Shown here one piece after another: positions 1 through 7,958 of a DNA stretch of 64,000 nucleotides (position 1 is the stretch's first letter; the number at the start of each line of letters is the position of its first letter). Made by a program: the position numbers and the translations under genes. The stretch is from assembly GCF_007992215.1 (NCBI RefSeq), contig NZ_BJZV01000022.1, forward strand, positions 1 to 64,000. Direction: 5' to 3'. Below the pieces are notes generated by a model that saw nothing but the letters and a program-made list of their open reading frames with translations, searched no databases and was not told the origin of the DNA. Source of the DNA: Methylobacterium gnaphalii. GTDB lineage: Bacteria; Pseudomonadota; Alphaproteobacteria; Rhizobiales; Beijerinckiaceae.

Positions 1-158
1 ATGTCCCTATCGAGGGCCGCGAGCTCGGCGGAGATTGCGTCATCGCGCTGTGCCTCGGTCTCGGTCAGGCCACGGTTCTCGCCCGCAGCCAGATCGAACA
101 TGGTCTGCGCCTCCTTCACGAGGTCGGCGCGCTTCTGGCGAAGTACCTTGATGTTCAT
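1..158 (-). CDS. Phage major capsid protein, HK97 family, N-terminal fragment (cut by window edge)
   Basis: The minus strand reads from an ATG at 158 without a stop to the window edge, giving 52 residues that begin MNIKVLRQKRADLV and continue with an acidic, helical stretch (ENRGLTETEAQRDDAISAE). This is the typical delta-domain-like N-terminus of HK97-family major capsid proteins, which multimerise into the procapsid and lose the N-terminal part during maturation. It follows the S49 protease by 121 bases, the usual protease-then-capsid order. Only the N-terminus is visible, so the family call rests on position and start-region similarity. Confidence 0.75.
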   Translation of the reverse strand, partial: MNIKVLRQKRADLVKEAQTMFDLAAGENRGLTETEAQRDDAISAELAALDRD

Positions 159-202
159 GGGTAGAGCCCCTGTATCGAGGGTGAGGCCGGGCATAGGCGC
201 TG

Positions 203-224
203 GTTCTCGCGTTCAGCCGAGAAC
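203..224 (-). other. Small hairpin between capsid protease and capsid gene
   Basis: A 7-bp perfect inverted repeat, GTTCTCG and CGAGAAC with an 8-base loop, sits in the 121-base gap between the protease stop and the capsid start. It has no U-tract, so it is not a classical terminator. A role in mRNA processing or in setting capsid expression is possible but speculative. Confidence 0.35.
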
Positions 225-279
225 ACTGCCCACAGGCCCGGCCGGACCGTGGGGCGCACAACTCAAAAGGGGTCTGGCG

Positions 280-1476
280 TCAGCCTGCGTGGCGCAGGCG
301 ATGCGCGTGGCGTCGCCTGCGGAATGCATCACGCTCGGCGGCCGCCTGCTGGGCGGCGAGGTCTTCGTCTTGGATCGGCTCTTCTGCCGGCGTAGGTGGC
401 TCGGCCGCCTGCTGGGGCGGTTCAGGGTTCACCGGGGCGTCATCGGTGCCCTCAGCGTCCGCCCGAATTACCTCGGTACCGGCATCGGCTCTCGTCCCGG
501 CGGCCGTGGTCTTCATCTTCGCGACCCGGCGGAGGGTATCCTCCATCGTCGCGATCCGATCGACCATGCCGGCCTTCAGGGCATTGCCGGCGAGCTCGAC
601 GCGGCCCTTGCCGTAGCTGTCTTCAACCACCGAGCGCTTCACGCCGCGGCCGCGAGCCACGCTGCTGGTGAACTGGCCGTAGACCGTCTTCACGTCGGCC
701 ATGGCTTTGTCCGTGAAGTCCGCCGAGGGCGGCGCGAACTGATTGCCGTCCACCTTCTCGGGCGGCCACGCGAAGAAGGTCACCTTAAGGCCCTGCTTCT
801 CGGCCGCCGCCGACACGTCATGGTGCGAGCCGTAGACGCCGATCGAGCCGACCTGACCGCTCGGCGTCACAACGATCTCGTCGGCCTGCGACGCGATCCA
901 GTACGCCGCTGAGGCCGCCGTGCTGTTCACCTGGGCGATGACGGGCTTTCGGCCACGGGCCGCATAGATCTTGTCGGCGAGCTCCTGCACGCCAGGGACG
1001 CCGCCGCCGGGCGAATCCACATGGAAGATGATCGCCTTCACGGCCGGATCGTTCATCGCGGCGTCGAAGGACTGGCCGACCTGCGCCGTCGAGGTGCCGC
1101 CCGGACCGCTGATGTCGTTCACTTGGCTCGCGTGGTGCGCGATCACGCCCATGACGTTGATGACCGCGATCAGGCTGCCCGGCTCGGCCTCGGCAGCAAC
1201 GCGGCCATTACCGCCGCTGCGTGCCGAGTAGATCCGACCGGATTCGCTGACCTCGAACATCGCAGCCATGCCATTCGGCACCTCCACGCCGGCGATGACG
1301 TTGTCGCGCTCGATCGCCGAGTGGCGGCCTGCGCGCTCGCGGACCTGCTCGGGCGTGAGGATGATGCCCTCGGCCTTGTTCTCGATCATCTCGACCATGG
1401 CGTCGAACCAAGGCCGGTCCATTGCCCAGATGCCAGACATGAGAGCGGCCCGCAGCCGCGGGAAGCGGGTCGTCAT
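280..1476 (-). CDS. Phage capsid maturation protease, S49 (SppA/lambda C-like) family
   Basis: A 398-aa serine peptidase of the S49/ClpP fold. Residues about 100-320 carry the core: HVDSPGG (152-158), nucleophile Ser in STAASAAYW (about Ser189), and the GQVGSIGVYG strand (208-216). In phages, this family trims scaffold and capsid protein during prohead maturation. The C-terminal about 70 residues are Pro/Glu/Ala-rich and may act as internal scaffold, as in lambda C/Nu3, although no separate scaffold start was identified. Its ATG overlaps the portal stop by 4 bases, giving translational coupling, and the capsid gene follows. Confidence 0.92.
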   Translation of the reverse strand: MTTRFPRLRAALMSGIWAMDRPWFDAMVEMIENKAEGIILTPEQVRERAGRHSAIERDNVIAGVEVPNGMAAMFEVSESGRIYSARSGGNGRVAAEAEPGSLIAVINVMGVIAHHASQVNDISGPGGTSTAQVGQSFDAAMNDPAVKAIIFHVDSPGGGVPGVQELADKIYAARGRKPVIAQVNSTAASAAYWIASQADEIVVTPSGQVGSIGVYGSHHDVSAAAEKQGLKVTFFAWPPEKVDGNQFAPPSADFTDKAMADVKTVYGQFTSSVARGRGVKRSVVEDSYGKGRVELAGNALKAGMVDRIATMEDTLRRVAKMKTTAAGTRADAGTEVIRADAEGTDDAPVNPEPPQQAAEPPTPAEEPIQDEDLAAQQAAAERDAFRRRRHAHRLRHAG

Positions 1477-2798
1477 TCGGCAAGCTCCTCTTCCTGCGCG
1501 CCTTCGTCGGCCTCTATCGGAGGGCCGCCGTTGTGACCGATCAGCGCCGCGCTGCCGCGGTCGCCTCCGCCGTTACCCGGCAGCTTGTCGGATTGAGCGC
1601 CGGTGTTGGGCTGAAGCGGCTCGTCGAGCCCTTCCAGCGCATTGTAGCCAAGGGCGTCGCGCGCCTCGTTTCGGGTCAGGATCCCGTTGAGCACCAGGCG
1701 GCTGAAGAACTCGGCCTGTGCCTTCGAATCCCCGCGGATCAGCTCTTCAACGTCGAACCGGACCTGATAGATCTGCGGGGCCAGGATCAGGTCGCGCCGG
1801 ATGGCCTGGGTCCAGTTGCTGAGCCACGGGCGCAGGTTATTGCGCACGAAGGCCAGCATGATCGCTTCGACGCCCGTTCCCCACGACGTCGTCTTCGTCA
1901 TGAGGTGGAGCAGGACGGGAGGCACATCGAGCCAGCGGCAGACCTCTTCGATCTGATGCTCGCGGGTCGCGAGGAACTGCGCGTCCTCCGCCGTCAGGCT
2001 GATGGCTTCGAACTTCGCGCCGTCCTCAAGGATCGGCGTGCCGCCGGCATTCGCGAGCCCGTTGTAGGTGCGCCGCCAATCCTCCTTGAAGCGGGTGAAC
2101 GCCTCGTCGCTCCACTCCTTTGGAACGGTGATGACGCCGGAAGGCCGGGCGCCGTTCGAGAACAGGCGGGCGCCGTGCTCCTCCGTTGCCAGCGCCAAGC
2201 CGATCGTCTGGCGGGCATAGGCGATCGGGCCGATGCCGATGATGCCAGGCGCGATCGTGGTCCGGAGGTGCAGAACCTCGTCTTGCAGAAGGCGCCGGAG
2301 CCCTTTGCGATCGGAGATCGTGTAGCGGAGGCTGCCGTCGTCCAAGCGCTCTACCGACACTCGGTCGGGATGAATCGGCTCCAGACGATCCGCGAACCCC
2401 CGCGGACCCGAGATGATCTCCGCATACGCGTTGCCGCGCATGATGAGGTGCATCTGCATCATTGCTTTGAAGTCGAAGGCCGTCTGCCAGCGGTTCGGCT
2501 GGTACTCCAGCAGGTCGTTCAGCGGGTGGTCGGGGGCCTCGTAGCTCTTCTTCGTGGTCGGATCGGTGCGGTAGACGCGCAGCGGCAGCGACGCGACGGT
2601 CTTCGAGAGCAGGTTCACGCCGGCATAAAAGGCCGAGAATTGCATCGCGATGTCCGGTGACACGCGACGTCCTGCGAATGTGCCCGAGCCTCCAGCGTCG
2701 CCGTACCAACGATCGTCGTCAGTCGACCATTGCGTCACGCTGGGCGCCTGCTCCCGCGGACTGGCCGCGCCGAGCATGGCAGAAAATAACCCGCGCAT
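1473..2798 (-). CDS. Phage portal protein, HK97/lambda-like family
   Basis: A 441-aa portal protein. It would form the dodecameric ring at one capsid vertex through which DNA is packaged and the tail attaches. Recognisable family traits are the N-terminal ISPDIAMQFSAFYAGVNLLS region (about 46-66), the LPLRVYR strand (about 71-77), the NPYAEI-like segment GNAYAEI (about 117) and the C-terminal EEVCRWLDVPPVLLHL helix region. The length fits the family. It lies directly between the small membrane protein/terminase and the protease, the standard head-gene order. Confidence 0.93.
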   Translation of the reverse strand: MRGLFSAMLGAASPREQAPSVTQWSTDDDRWYGDAGGSGTFAGRRVSPDIAMQFSAFYAGVNLLSKTVASLPLRVYRTDPTTKKSYEAPDHPLNDLLEYQPNRWQTAFDFKAMMQMHLIMRGNAYAEIISGPRGFADRLEPIHPDRVSVERLDDGSLRYTISDRKGLRRLLQDEVLHLRTTIAPGIIGIGPIAYARQTIGLALATEEHGARLFSNGARPSGVITVPKEWSDEAFTRFKEDWRRTYNGLANAGGTPILEDGAKFEAISLTAEDAQFLATREHQIEEVCRWLDVPPVLLHLMTKTTSWGTGVEAIMLAFVRNNLRPWLSNWTQAIRRDLILAPQIYQVRFDVEELIRGDSKAQAEFFSRLVLNGILTRNEARDALGYNALEGLDEPLQPNTGAQSDKLPGNGGGDRGSAALIGHNGGPPIEADEGAQEEELAE

Positions 2799-2804
2799 CA
2801 GCTG

Positions 2805-3008
2805 TTACCGCGCAGCGTCGCCGCGAACCGTACCGACGACAGCGAGCCCGACTAGGATCCCGCCACCCACCATGAAGCCGGCCGGCGGGTAGTGCAGCCA
2901 CGCGCCGTATCCCGCAAAGCAGGCGCCGACCATTCCGACGAGCTCGCGGAAGATCTGCACGCTGATGGTGATCGGCGGAGCGGCCGGCCGTTCGTCGATG
3001 GTGGCCAT
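2805..3008 (-). CDS. Small phage membrane protein between terminase and portal
   Basis: 67 aa with two hydrophobic segments (about residues 20-38 and 43-60, the latter FMVGGGILVGLAVVGTV). It starts 9 bases after the terminase stop and ends 6 bases before portal, so it is co-translated with the head genes. Small membrane proteins at this place are common in alphaproteobacterial phages, but I do not recognise a function. Holin-like activity cannot be excluded, but nothing in the sequence specifically supports it. Confidence 0.7.
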   Translation of the reverse strand: MATIDERPAAPPITISVQIFRELVGMVGACFAGYGAWLHYPPAGFMVGGGILVGLAVVGTVRGDAAR

Positions 3009-3017
3009 GTCGCCTCC

Positions 3018-4751
3018 TCAGGCGACCCGGAGGCCGCGTGTTTCGTAGGGCGAGCGGGTGTTCACCGGCTCGGGGTTCAGCGACATCGGCACAACGGCGT
3101 CGAACAGGCTCATCACCGGGTCGATCTTGGCGTCGCCTGCGTTCTGTTTCGTTGCGCGGATTGCGGTCGCCGTCGGCTCGATCTTCAGGTTGCCTACGGC
3201 CCAGGCCATCAGGCTTGATCCTGAGTGCCGGAGCGTCCCGTTCGCCAGCTTCCGCTCTGCGGTCTTGATGGCGTTCATCATGCCGTAGCCTTGGGGGACG
3301 CCGACGAGGAGCTTGTCCTCCTGCGTCACCCCGATTTCGGCCATCGCTTCAATGAACTCGCCGAGCCCAGCCGGATCGACGCCGACGCAGGCAAGTAGCC
3401 CCGCGTCTTTCACCTGCTGGACTATCTCGACGATGGCAGCGATGTCGCCGAGCTCGTCATCAACGATCGTCAGCTCGCCGGCTTGTTTGAACCCTTGGAG
3501 CTGTGTGGCGATCGACTTGCGCCGGGACAGAACGCCCACGTGACACCACGCATGGCTCCACGAGAGCCAATCACGCGTACCCTTTTCACGGCCTAGCGCA
3601 GTCAGGCCGAACAAGTCATCGAGTCCGCCGCCGTCAATCCCGATGCAGACGACCTCGCACCGATCTAGGATCGTCCGCAGGCCGGCCTGTCGGTCCTCCG
3701 GCGGGCTGCGCAGGGTCGCGTCGACGCGCTGGCTCCAGTATTCTGACCCTGCCCAGCGGTTCGCCCGCAGGTTCATCCCGATCTCGACGTTGAGATGCTT
3801 TGCCAGGAAGGTGCGCCGGGTGTCCTCACCCTTGGCCTCTTCCTTCCGAAGCTCGTCCTCCAGCCACTCCCGGCTCACTGACCGGTCGATATTCGGGTTC
3901 GTGATGTAGAAGTTGTCGGGGTCCAAGTACGCCTTGGCCTCGATCATGGCCTTCGGGAACTCGTAGAGCAGCCCGAAACTCCGGGTATCAACCACCTTCC
4001 CGTCGCGCACGTCGCGGAAGTAGTCGAGCTTTGCCTTGAACACTCCGGCCGGTGGCTCGTCGCTCTGCGTCGACAGACCGATGACGAAGCCTTCCGGCCT
4101 GGAGACCAGCCCGCCCGTCGCCTCGCGTAGCATCGCGTCTGCCTTCGCGCGCTTGCCGAAGATCCAATACTCGTCGACCAGGATCCGACCGGCTTTCTTG
4201 CCCGAGACCGTGTCCGTGTCGGCCGCTACCACCTTCAGAGCCGCCCGGGTGCTGAGATGGGTGATGGTCTTGAGGTGGTCCTGCACGTGCAGGAAGCCGC
4301 CTTCACCCTGTGAGGCATCAAGCTCGGGATCAGCCCGCACCATGGCGGCCGCGGGCTTGTAGGCGTTCTGCGCGACCTCGATCGTTGGCGCGAGGATCAG
4401 CACCTCTTCTTCGTGGCGCCAGTTGATGATGAGCGCCGTGAGCATGATGCCGGCGCCGAGGGTCGATTTGGTGTTCTTCTTCGATATCAGGAGGAAGAAC
4501 TCACGGATGAGCTGCTGACCGGTTTCGGCATCATAGGCGCCGAAGATGGCCGCCACGAAATCGAGCACCCACGGCTCGCTCACCTCGCCGAAGGTTGGCT
4601 TCCCCGGCAGATCGACGACCCGGAGGGATTTGAACACCCGCAGGGCATCATCGGCCGCCTCAGGAAACAGCGGCTTGAACGGGATCAGCGACCGTCCGGC
4701 GACGATCCGCTTCTCCCAATCCGGACATGCCGTGGTCCACTCGGGCTTCAC
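3018..4751 (-). CDS. terL: Phage terminase large subunit
   Basis: A 577-aa packaging motor with N-terminal ATPase and C-terminal RNase H-like nuclease. The Walker A-like loop is SKKNTKST (about 90-97), Walker B is ILVDEYW (190-196), a threonine/serine-rich coupling region follows (GLSTQSDEP, about 225-233), and the nuclease begins at VCIGIDGGGLDD with the first metal-binding Asp near 373. It cuts concatemeric DNA and pumps it into the prohead through the portal. The start overlaps the small-subunit stop by 4 bases. Confidence 0.95.
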   Translation of the reverse strand: MKPEWTTACPDWEKRIVAGRSLIPFKPLFPEAADDALRVFKSLRVVDLPGKPTFGEVSEPWVLDFVAAIFGAYDAETGQQLIREFFLLISKKNTKSTLGAGIMLTALIINWRHEEEVLILAPTIEVAQNAYKPAAAMVRADPELDASQGEGGFLHVQDHLKTITHLSTRAALKVVAADTDTVSGKKAGRILVDEYWIFGKRAKADAMLREATGGLVSRPEGFVIGLSTQSDEPPAGVFKAKLDYFRDVRDGKVVDTRSFGLLYEFPKAMIEAKAYLDPDNFYITNPNIDRSVSREWLEDELRKEEAKGEDTRRTFLAKHLNVEIGMNLRANRWAGSEYWSQRVDATLRSPPEDRQAGLRTILDRCEVVCIGIDGGGLDDLFGLTALGREKGTRDWLSWSHAWCHVGVLSRRKSIATQLQGFKQAGELTIVDDELGDIAAIVEIVQQVKDAGLLACVGVDPAGLGEFIEAMAEIGVTQEDKLLVGVPQGYGMMNAIKTAERKLANGTLRHSGSSLMAWAVGNLKIEPTATAIRATKQNAGDAKIDPVMSLFDAVVPMSLNPEPVNTRSPYETRGLRVA

Positions 4752-5344
4752 GGATTGCTGGCCACCAGCCTCGGGCCGCTACGCTGAGCGAACTTGCCGC
4801 CGCTTGAGGCGGTTTGATCGGCCGCGGCCTGGCGCTGCTTCTTCTTGCCGTCGGGCGCCGAGGCCTCCGCGAAGGTCTTGGCGGCCAGGGCGAGGTTCTT
4901 CAGTGTCCCGGCCCGGCTCGACAGGCTGACTGCCTTCAGCATCGCATCCCGGCGCCGCGCGGCGTTCTTCCCGGAATTCGCTTCCTCGATCGCCTCTTCG
5001 ATCTCACCGATGTTGGCGGTGTCGGCCTCAAGCTCGTCGAGCATGCGGACCGCCAGTTTCTGGCCTCGACCGATGATGGCCTCCGGGCTCGCGTCGAAGT
5101 CGGCCGGAAGGGTCCGAATCCGCTCAACGATGGGCTCGACGGCATCGGAAATGGACTGCGCGGCCTGCGGAGTTGCCTGCGGAGCGCCCTCACCACGCGG
5201 CGGCCACTTCTTCTCCTTGGCGCGCAGGCGAATGGCTTTATCCGAAATGCCATACCAGCGCGCTATCTCCCTGATGGACTGATCAGTTTTGCAATACTCG
5301 CGCTCGACCGCTGCCCAGTCGATAGGTTTTTTTGCCTTCGCCAT
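4748..5344 (-). CDS. terS: Phage terminase small subunit
   Basis: 198 aa from the ATG that begins MAKAKKPIDWAAVEREY; an upstream in-frame ATG at 5371 would add nine residues but has a poorer context. Residues about 10-50 form a helix-turn-helix typical of TerS (SIREIARWYGISDKAIRLRA), followed by a helical oligomerisation region and a Lys/Arg-rich tail. It recognises the packaging site and recruits TerL. The 4-base overlap with terL and the place after the HNH endonuclease fit the usual HNH-terS-terL order. Confidence 0.85.
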   Translation of the reverse strand: MAKAKKPIDWAAVEREYCKTDQSIREIARWYGISDKAIRLRAKEKKWPPRGEGAPQATPQAAQSISDAVEPIVERIRTLPADFDASPEAIIGRGQKLAVRMLDELEADTANIGEIEEAIEEANSGKNAARRRDAMLKAVSLSSRAGTLKNLALAAKTFAEASAPDGKKKQRQAAADQTASSGGKFAQRSGPRLVASNP

Positions 5345-5481
5345 CACCTGCTGATCCGCGCTACTCCGCACCCTTCGAAATCACCCACTGGGAAAAAATC
5401 TGCGAATGGGACCCTGTGCGGTAGCCGACCCCCTCGGCTGGGGACTTTCGACCGCCCCCCCTGCCTGCTGAAAGGCTGCCG

Positions 5482-5733
5482 TCAGGCCACTGGCGGCTCG
5501 CCAATCGACACCATGATGGGTGGGTGAACCGTGCCGAGGATGCGGACGTGGATGGGGGCGCCGGCCACGATGGCGGCGACCTCGTCGGGCGTCGGGATCC
5601 ATGCCGTCGTCACGGCAGGCGTCTCAGGGCCACCTACGCTGCAGTTGATTGTCTCGTCTCGGATCGGCAGGCCGAGGTAGCCTTGGCTCCTGCCGAGGAC
5701 GCGCGTCGTCCCTTCGGGGCGCCCGATCTGCAC
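5482..5733 (-). CDS. Phage protein of unknown function (83 aa)
   Basis: I chose the GTG start, giving VQIGRPEGTTRVLGRSQGY..., because the segment upstream of it in the same frame is the out-of-frame shadow of the previous gene, which ends one base before. The protein has a regular beta-rich composition with GYLGLPIRDETI and a C-terminal PIHVRILGTVHPPIMVSIG. It lies between the HNH endonuclease and terS, on the late-gene strand. No family is recognised. A 137-base gap without a gene separates it from terS. Confidence 0.55.
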   Translation of the reverse strand: MQIGRPEGTTRVLGRSQGYLGLPIRDETINCSVGGPETPAVTTAWIPTPDEVAAIVAGAPIHVRILGTVHPPIMVSIGEPPVA

Positions 5734-5734
5734 G

Positions 5735-5929
5735 TCAGCTCGCCGGCAGCTGCTTCGAGAGCTCGTGCAGGTAGGCGGTGCACGTCTCCCCATAGGTTGG
5801 CTCGCGACCATCGCCTTGATCGGTGAGGTAGCGGTTCACCTCTTCAAACTCCCGGGCGAACTGGTCGGGCTCCTCGATGAAGCGGCGCATCCACTCGTTG
5901 AAGGCCCTTGCCATCTGTGCGTTCGTCAT
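5735..5929 (-). CDS. Small acidic phage protein of unknown function
   Basis: 64 aa from ATG 5929, which overlaps the HNH stop (ATGA) and has AGAGG about ten bases upstream. The sequence MTNAQMARAFNEWMRRFIEEP followed by FAREFEEVNRYLTDQGDG is helical and acidic. Such short proteins are frequent between HNH and terminase genes in rhizobial and Methylobacterium phages. No function can be assigned. Coupling to HNH implies late expression. Confidence 0.65.
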   Translation of the reverse strand: MTNAQMARAFNEWMRRFIEEPDQFAREFEEVNRYLTDQGDGREPTYGETCTAYLHELSKQLPAS

Positions 5930-6252
5930 CGCGACATCCTCTCGGCACGAGCTTGAGCCGTCTTCACTTGGTGGTGCTTCGGGCACAGCGCCTGTCCATT
6001 CGCCGGGTCGAGGGGAGCGCCTCCGTCACGGCGCTCTACAATGTGGTCGGCGTAGAGGCGGATGCCGCCTCGTCCACCCTGCTTCCCGCATCCTGGCCAC
6101 TGGCAGCGCCAATGGGCGCGCTTGAAGACTTCGAGGCGCCAAGCCTTATGCTCGGCGGTGAGAAGCTCGGGATCAGCTACCTTCGGTGCCGGTCGAGCTG
6201 TCCGCGTATCCAGGGTCGAGAGACGAGTGGCTAATGTGGAGAGGCGCCCCAT
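5926..6252 (-). CDS. Phage HNH endonuclease next to terminase
   Basis: 108 aa from the ATG giving MGRLSTLATRLSTLDTR, the usual N-terminus of this family. It has a zinc-binding pair (CQWPGC, and CPKHH at the end), the HNH core ADHIVERRDGG, and the DPANGQALCPKHH helix. HNH proteins beside terS/terL in HK97-type phages support terminase cleavage of cos/pac ends. An upstream ATG at 6333 could add 27 residues, but the decayed paralogue at 6990-7128 begins at the same MGxL position, which supports the shorter start. Confidence 0.88.
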   Translation of the reverse strand: MGRLSTLATRLSTLDTRTARPAPKVADPELLTAEHKAWRLEVFKRAHWRCQWPGCGKQGGRGGIRLYADHIVERRDGGAPLDPANGQALCPKHHQVKTAQARAERMSR

Positions 6253-6379
6253 TCCGCTGCCTTCAACCGCTCGCCGACTGATGTGCTGCCACTGCTCACG
6301 AAGACTTGAAGCGTTGCCCTTCGGCTGCCCCATTCCAGTAAGCGAACGTTCAAAATCCGAGGCTCAATCTCTTCGTCAT

Positions 6380-6395
6380 CCCTGCTGACGCAGGG
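6380..6395 (+). other. Perfect hairpin upstream of the GCG_CRPN gene
   Basis: CCCTGC-TGAC-GCAGGG forms a 6-bp stem with a tetraloop, 23 bases before the ATG of the small secreted protein. A degenerate version (CCCTGCTGACGCGGGA, 7281-7296) lies just before the gene at 7304. The pair suggests a shared leader element or duplicated upstream DNA; no U-tract follows, so a terminator is unlikely. Confidence 0.45.
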
Positions 6396-6418
6396 ATTCG
6401 ACTTCAAGGAGATCTGTA

Positions 6419-6688
6419 ATGACGCGCTTGAAATGGCTCGGTTTGGCTGCAGCGCTCGTCGGAAGCCTAGGTTTTGCCTCAGCGGCTTCTGCCGCTCCGA
6501 TCCCGCTCTCCCCGGTTGGCGGCGATGCCCTGATCGAACATGTCGCGGGCGGCTGCGGTCCGGGCTTCCACCCTAATCCGTGGGGCGTGTGTCGCCCGAA
6601 CTTCTATGGCCCGCGACCCTTCTATGGTCGTCCGATCTATCGGCCCTACGCCTACTATCGTCCGCGGCCGTACCACCGCCACTGGTAA
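6419..6688 (+). CDS. Small secreted GCG_CRPN-type protein
   Basis: 89 aa with a signal peptide (Lys near the start, hydrophobic core LGLAAALVGSLGFA, cleavage after ASAA-SAA near 26). The mature part has the signature GCGPGFHPNPWGVCRPN, followed by a Tyr/Pro/Arg/His-rich tail with GRPIYRPYAYYRPRPYHRHW. This is a lineage-typical Methylobacteriaceae/Rhizobiales family of unknown role. The start is supported by AAGGAG about six bases upstream. It lies on the opposite strand to the phage late genes between an intact and a decayed HNH copy, so it looks like cargo rather than a phage structural gene. Confidence 0.8.
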   Translation: MTRLKWLGLAAALVGSLGFASAASAAPIPLSPVGGDALIEHVAGGCGPGFHPNPWGVCRPNFYGPRPFYGRPIYRPYAYYRPRPYHRHW

Positions 6689-6740
6689 AGGCTACCGGTG
6701 CGCCACCTTCGGCGGAGGCGCACCGGACTGTCGCAGCCTG

Positions 6741-6902
6741 CTAGATCCGACCTAGTAGAACCAGGATGATGACGATCAGAAGGATCAGACCGACGCCGCC
6801 GCCGGGCGCGTAGCCCCAGCCTGCATTGTAGGGCAGGCCGAGCGGCAAAGCGCCGAGCAGCGCCAAGATCAGGAGAACTATAAGGATGGTGCCGAAGTTC
6901 AT
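6741..6902 (-). CDS. DUF3309 small membrane protein
   Basis: 53 aa, MNFGTILIVLLILALLGALP then a glycine/tyrosine turn (GWGYAPGGGVG) and a second hydrophobic helix ending LLGRI. This is the classical two-helix DUF3309 pattern found in many proteobacteria. Longer in-frame extension upstream reads into the decayed HNH sequence and is not used. Function is unknown. Like its neighbour at 6419, it sits in the variable patch of the prophage and may have been picked up from a host. Confidence 0.8.
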   Translation of the reverse strand: MNFGTILIVLLILALLGALPLGLPYNAGWGYAPGGGVGLILLIVIILVLLGRI

Positions 6903-6989
6903 GTGACCCACTCTGTTACCTTGCGGGCCTGTAAAACCACTTGAATGGCTAGGGTTGCAGTGATCCTGATCCATGCCAGTGGCTGTGCA

Positions 6990-7128
6990 GCCAGCGGGGC
7001 GTTCACCTCTAGAGCCCATGCCTCGTGTTCGACCGTCAGCAGCTCAGGATCAGCCCGCTTCGGCGCAGGTTGAGCGGTTCTGTGTCGAGGACCTTGATCC
7101 GAGGAGTGAGGGTTCTGAGACTTCCCAT
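6990..7128 (-). pseudogene. Decayed second copy of the phage HNH endonuclease
   Basis: The minus strand starts MGSLRTLTPRIKVLDT at 7128. After a frameshift it continues APKRADPELLTVEHEAWALEV, which parallels APKVADPELLTAEHKAWRLEV of the intact HNH (5926-6252). A further frame break follows near the first zinc Cys pair, and the HNH core is absent. The similarity is also visible at nucleotide level. It is a non-functional remnant of a duplicated or acquired HNH gene; the two small genes at 6419 and 6741 lie between the copies. Confidence 0.75.
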
Positions 7129-7303
7129 CAATCGCCGTGCAGCCAACGATTGGCTCGAATGCTCATTGATGAAGCCGCCCCATTTTGTATTCAATTCTCA
7201 AGGATTTATCCTCAGCTCATCCCATCAGCTAAGCTTATTTAGCTCAAGCCATTGTGCCAGAAGCGCCACACGTTCACAGACCCTGCTGACGCGGGAGGCC
7301 GCC

Positions 7304-7582
7304 ATGGAAATGATCGTCGCGAGCGCCACGCTTCTGGCGTCAGCATTCGTCCTAGTGACACTCGTGTTCTGGCAGTGCTCTCTGCCGAATAACAAGCTGT
7401 CGCGCCGAGGGTGTCCCGTCCAATGGGACCGTGATTGGGTAGACGCTGCTCACCTCAAGATCGCGGTGCCCGCAGTCATTGAGAACGAGAAAGCCGCCAG
7501 CGAAGCTCTGAGCACAATTCCAACGGAGAGCCCTGCCCACACCGAGGTCGAGCACGAACGTCCGCCTGCCTTCGCTGCGTGA
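7304..7582 (+). CDS. Small single-span membrane protein, unknown function
   Basis: 92 aa from an ATG preceded by GGGAGG at a good distance (a longer upstream frame has no comparable signal). Residues about 3-22 (IVASATLLASAFVLVTLVFW) form one membrane span. The remainder is soluble with CPVQWDRDWVDAAHLKIAVP and an acidic/Pro tail. It stands alone on the plus strand in the variable patch, just before a tRNA-like sequence. No family is recognised. Confidence 0.55.
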   Translation: MEMIVASATLLASAFVLVTLVFWQCSLPNNKLSRRGCPVQWDRDWVDAAHLKIAVPAVIENEKAASEALSTIPTESPAHTEVEHERPPAFAA

Positions 7583-7587
7583 AGATA

Positions 7588-7664
7588 TGGTTGCGGCGCC
7601 TGGAGTTGAACCGGCGACCTTCAGGGTATGAACCTGACGAGCTGCCGGACTGCTCTACGCTTAC
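7588..7664 (-). tRNA. Degenerate initiator-like tRNA-Met (CAT), probably a pseudo-tRNA
   Basis: On the minus strand a 77-nt tRNA-like sequence can be folded. The D-arm GAGCAGTCCGGCAGCTC and the perfect anticodon stem TCAGG/CCTGA with loop TTCATAC resemble initiator tRNA-Met, and the end GCAACCA encodes CCA. Problems: the 5' acceptor strand (GTAAGCG) pairs with the 3' strand at only about three of seven positions, and two T-stem pairs are broken. It could be a phage tRNA with relaxed structure, but decay is more likely. Confidence 0.5.
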
Positions 7665-7958
7665 ACGATCTTGTGGATTTCGGACAACCTTCGGACTCGG
7701 CGGTTGAGCGGATCCCTATCGGGTCGGCTCAACACCTAGAAGCCACCAGCTCATCCTTCGACCCGCCGAAACGGGGAGTACAAGGGGCGTCGTCCTTTCC
7801 GCATAAATTCAGAGGCTGCATGGCAAGTCAAGGCAAGAAAGCGAGCAGCGATGCCCACACAGCGAATTCCCCCCGCTTAGATCAGGCATTCAAACAAAAC
7901 ACGATGGGTACCTGACAGCATCGCCTGTAGGGCATTGTAACGTTGAGGCAGCATCGAT
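7665..7958. other. Intergenic region without a supported gene
   Basis: 294 bases between the tRNA-like gene and the AT-rich gene. Open frames here are short, lack ribosome-binding sites and show no recognisable protein. Base composition shifts from GC-rich to AT-richer along the stretch, consistent with the edge of an inserted block. The last 20 bases supply TTGAGG as a weak Shine-Dalgarno for the gene at 7959. Confidence 0.5.

Noticed and set aside
40..261. Minus-strand Arg/Pro-rich ORF across the capsid start
   Set aside because: It is the out-of-frame shadow of the capsid N-terminus, which has the recognisable product and start.
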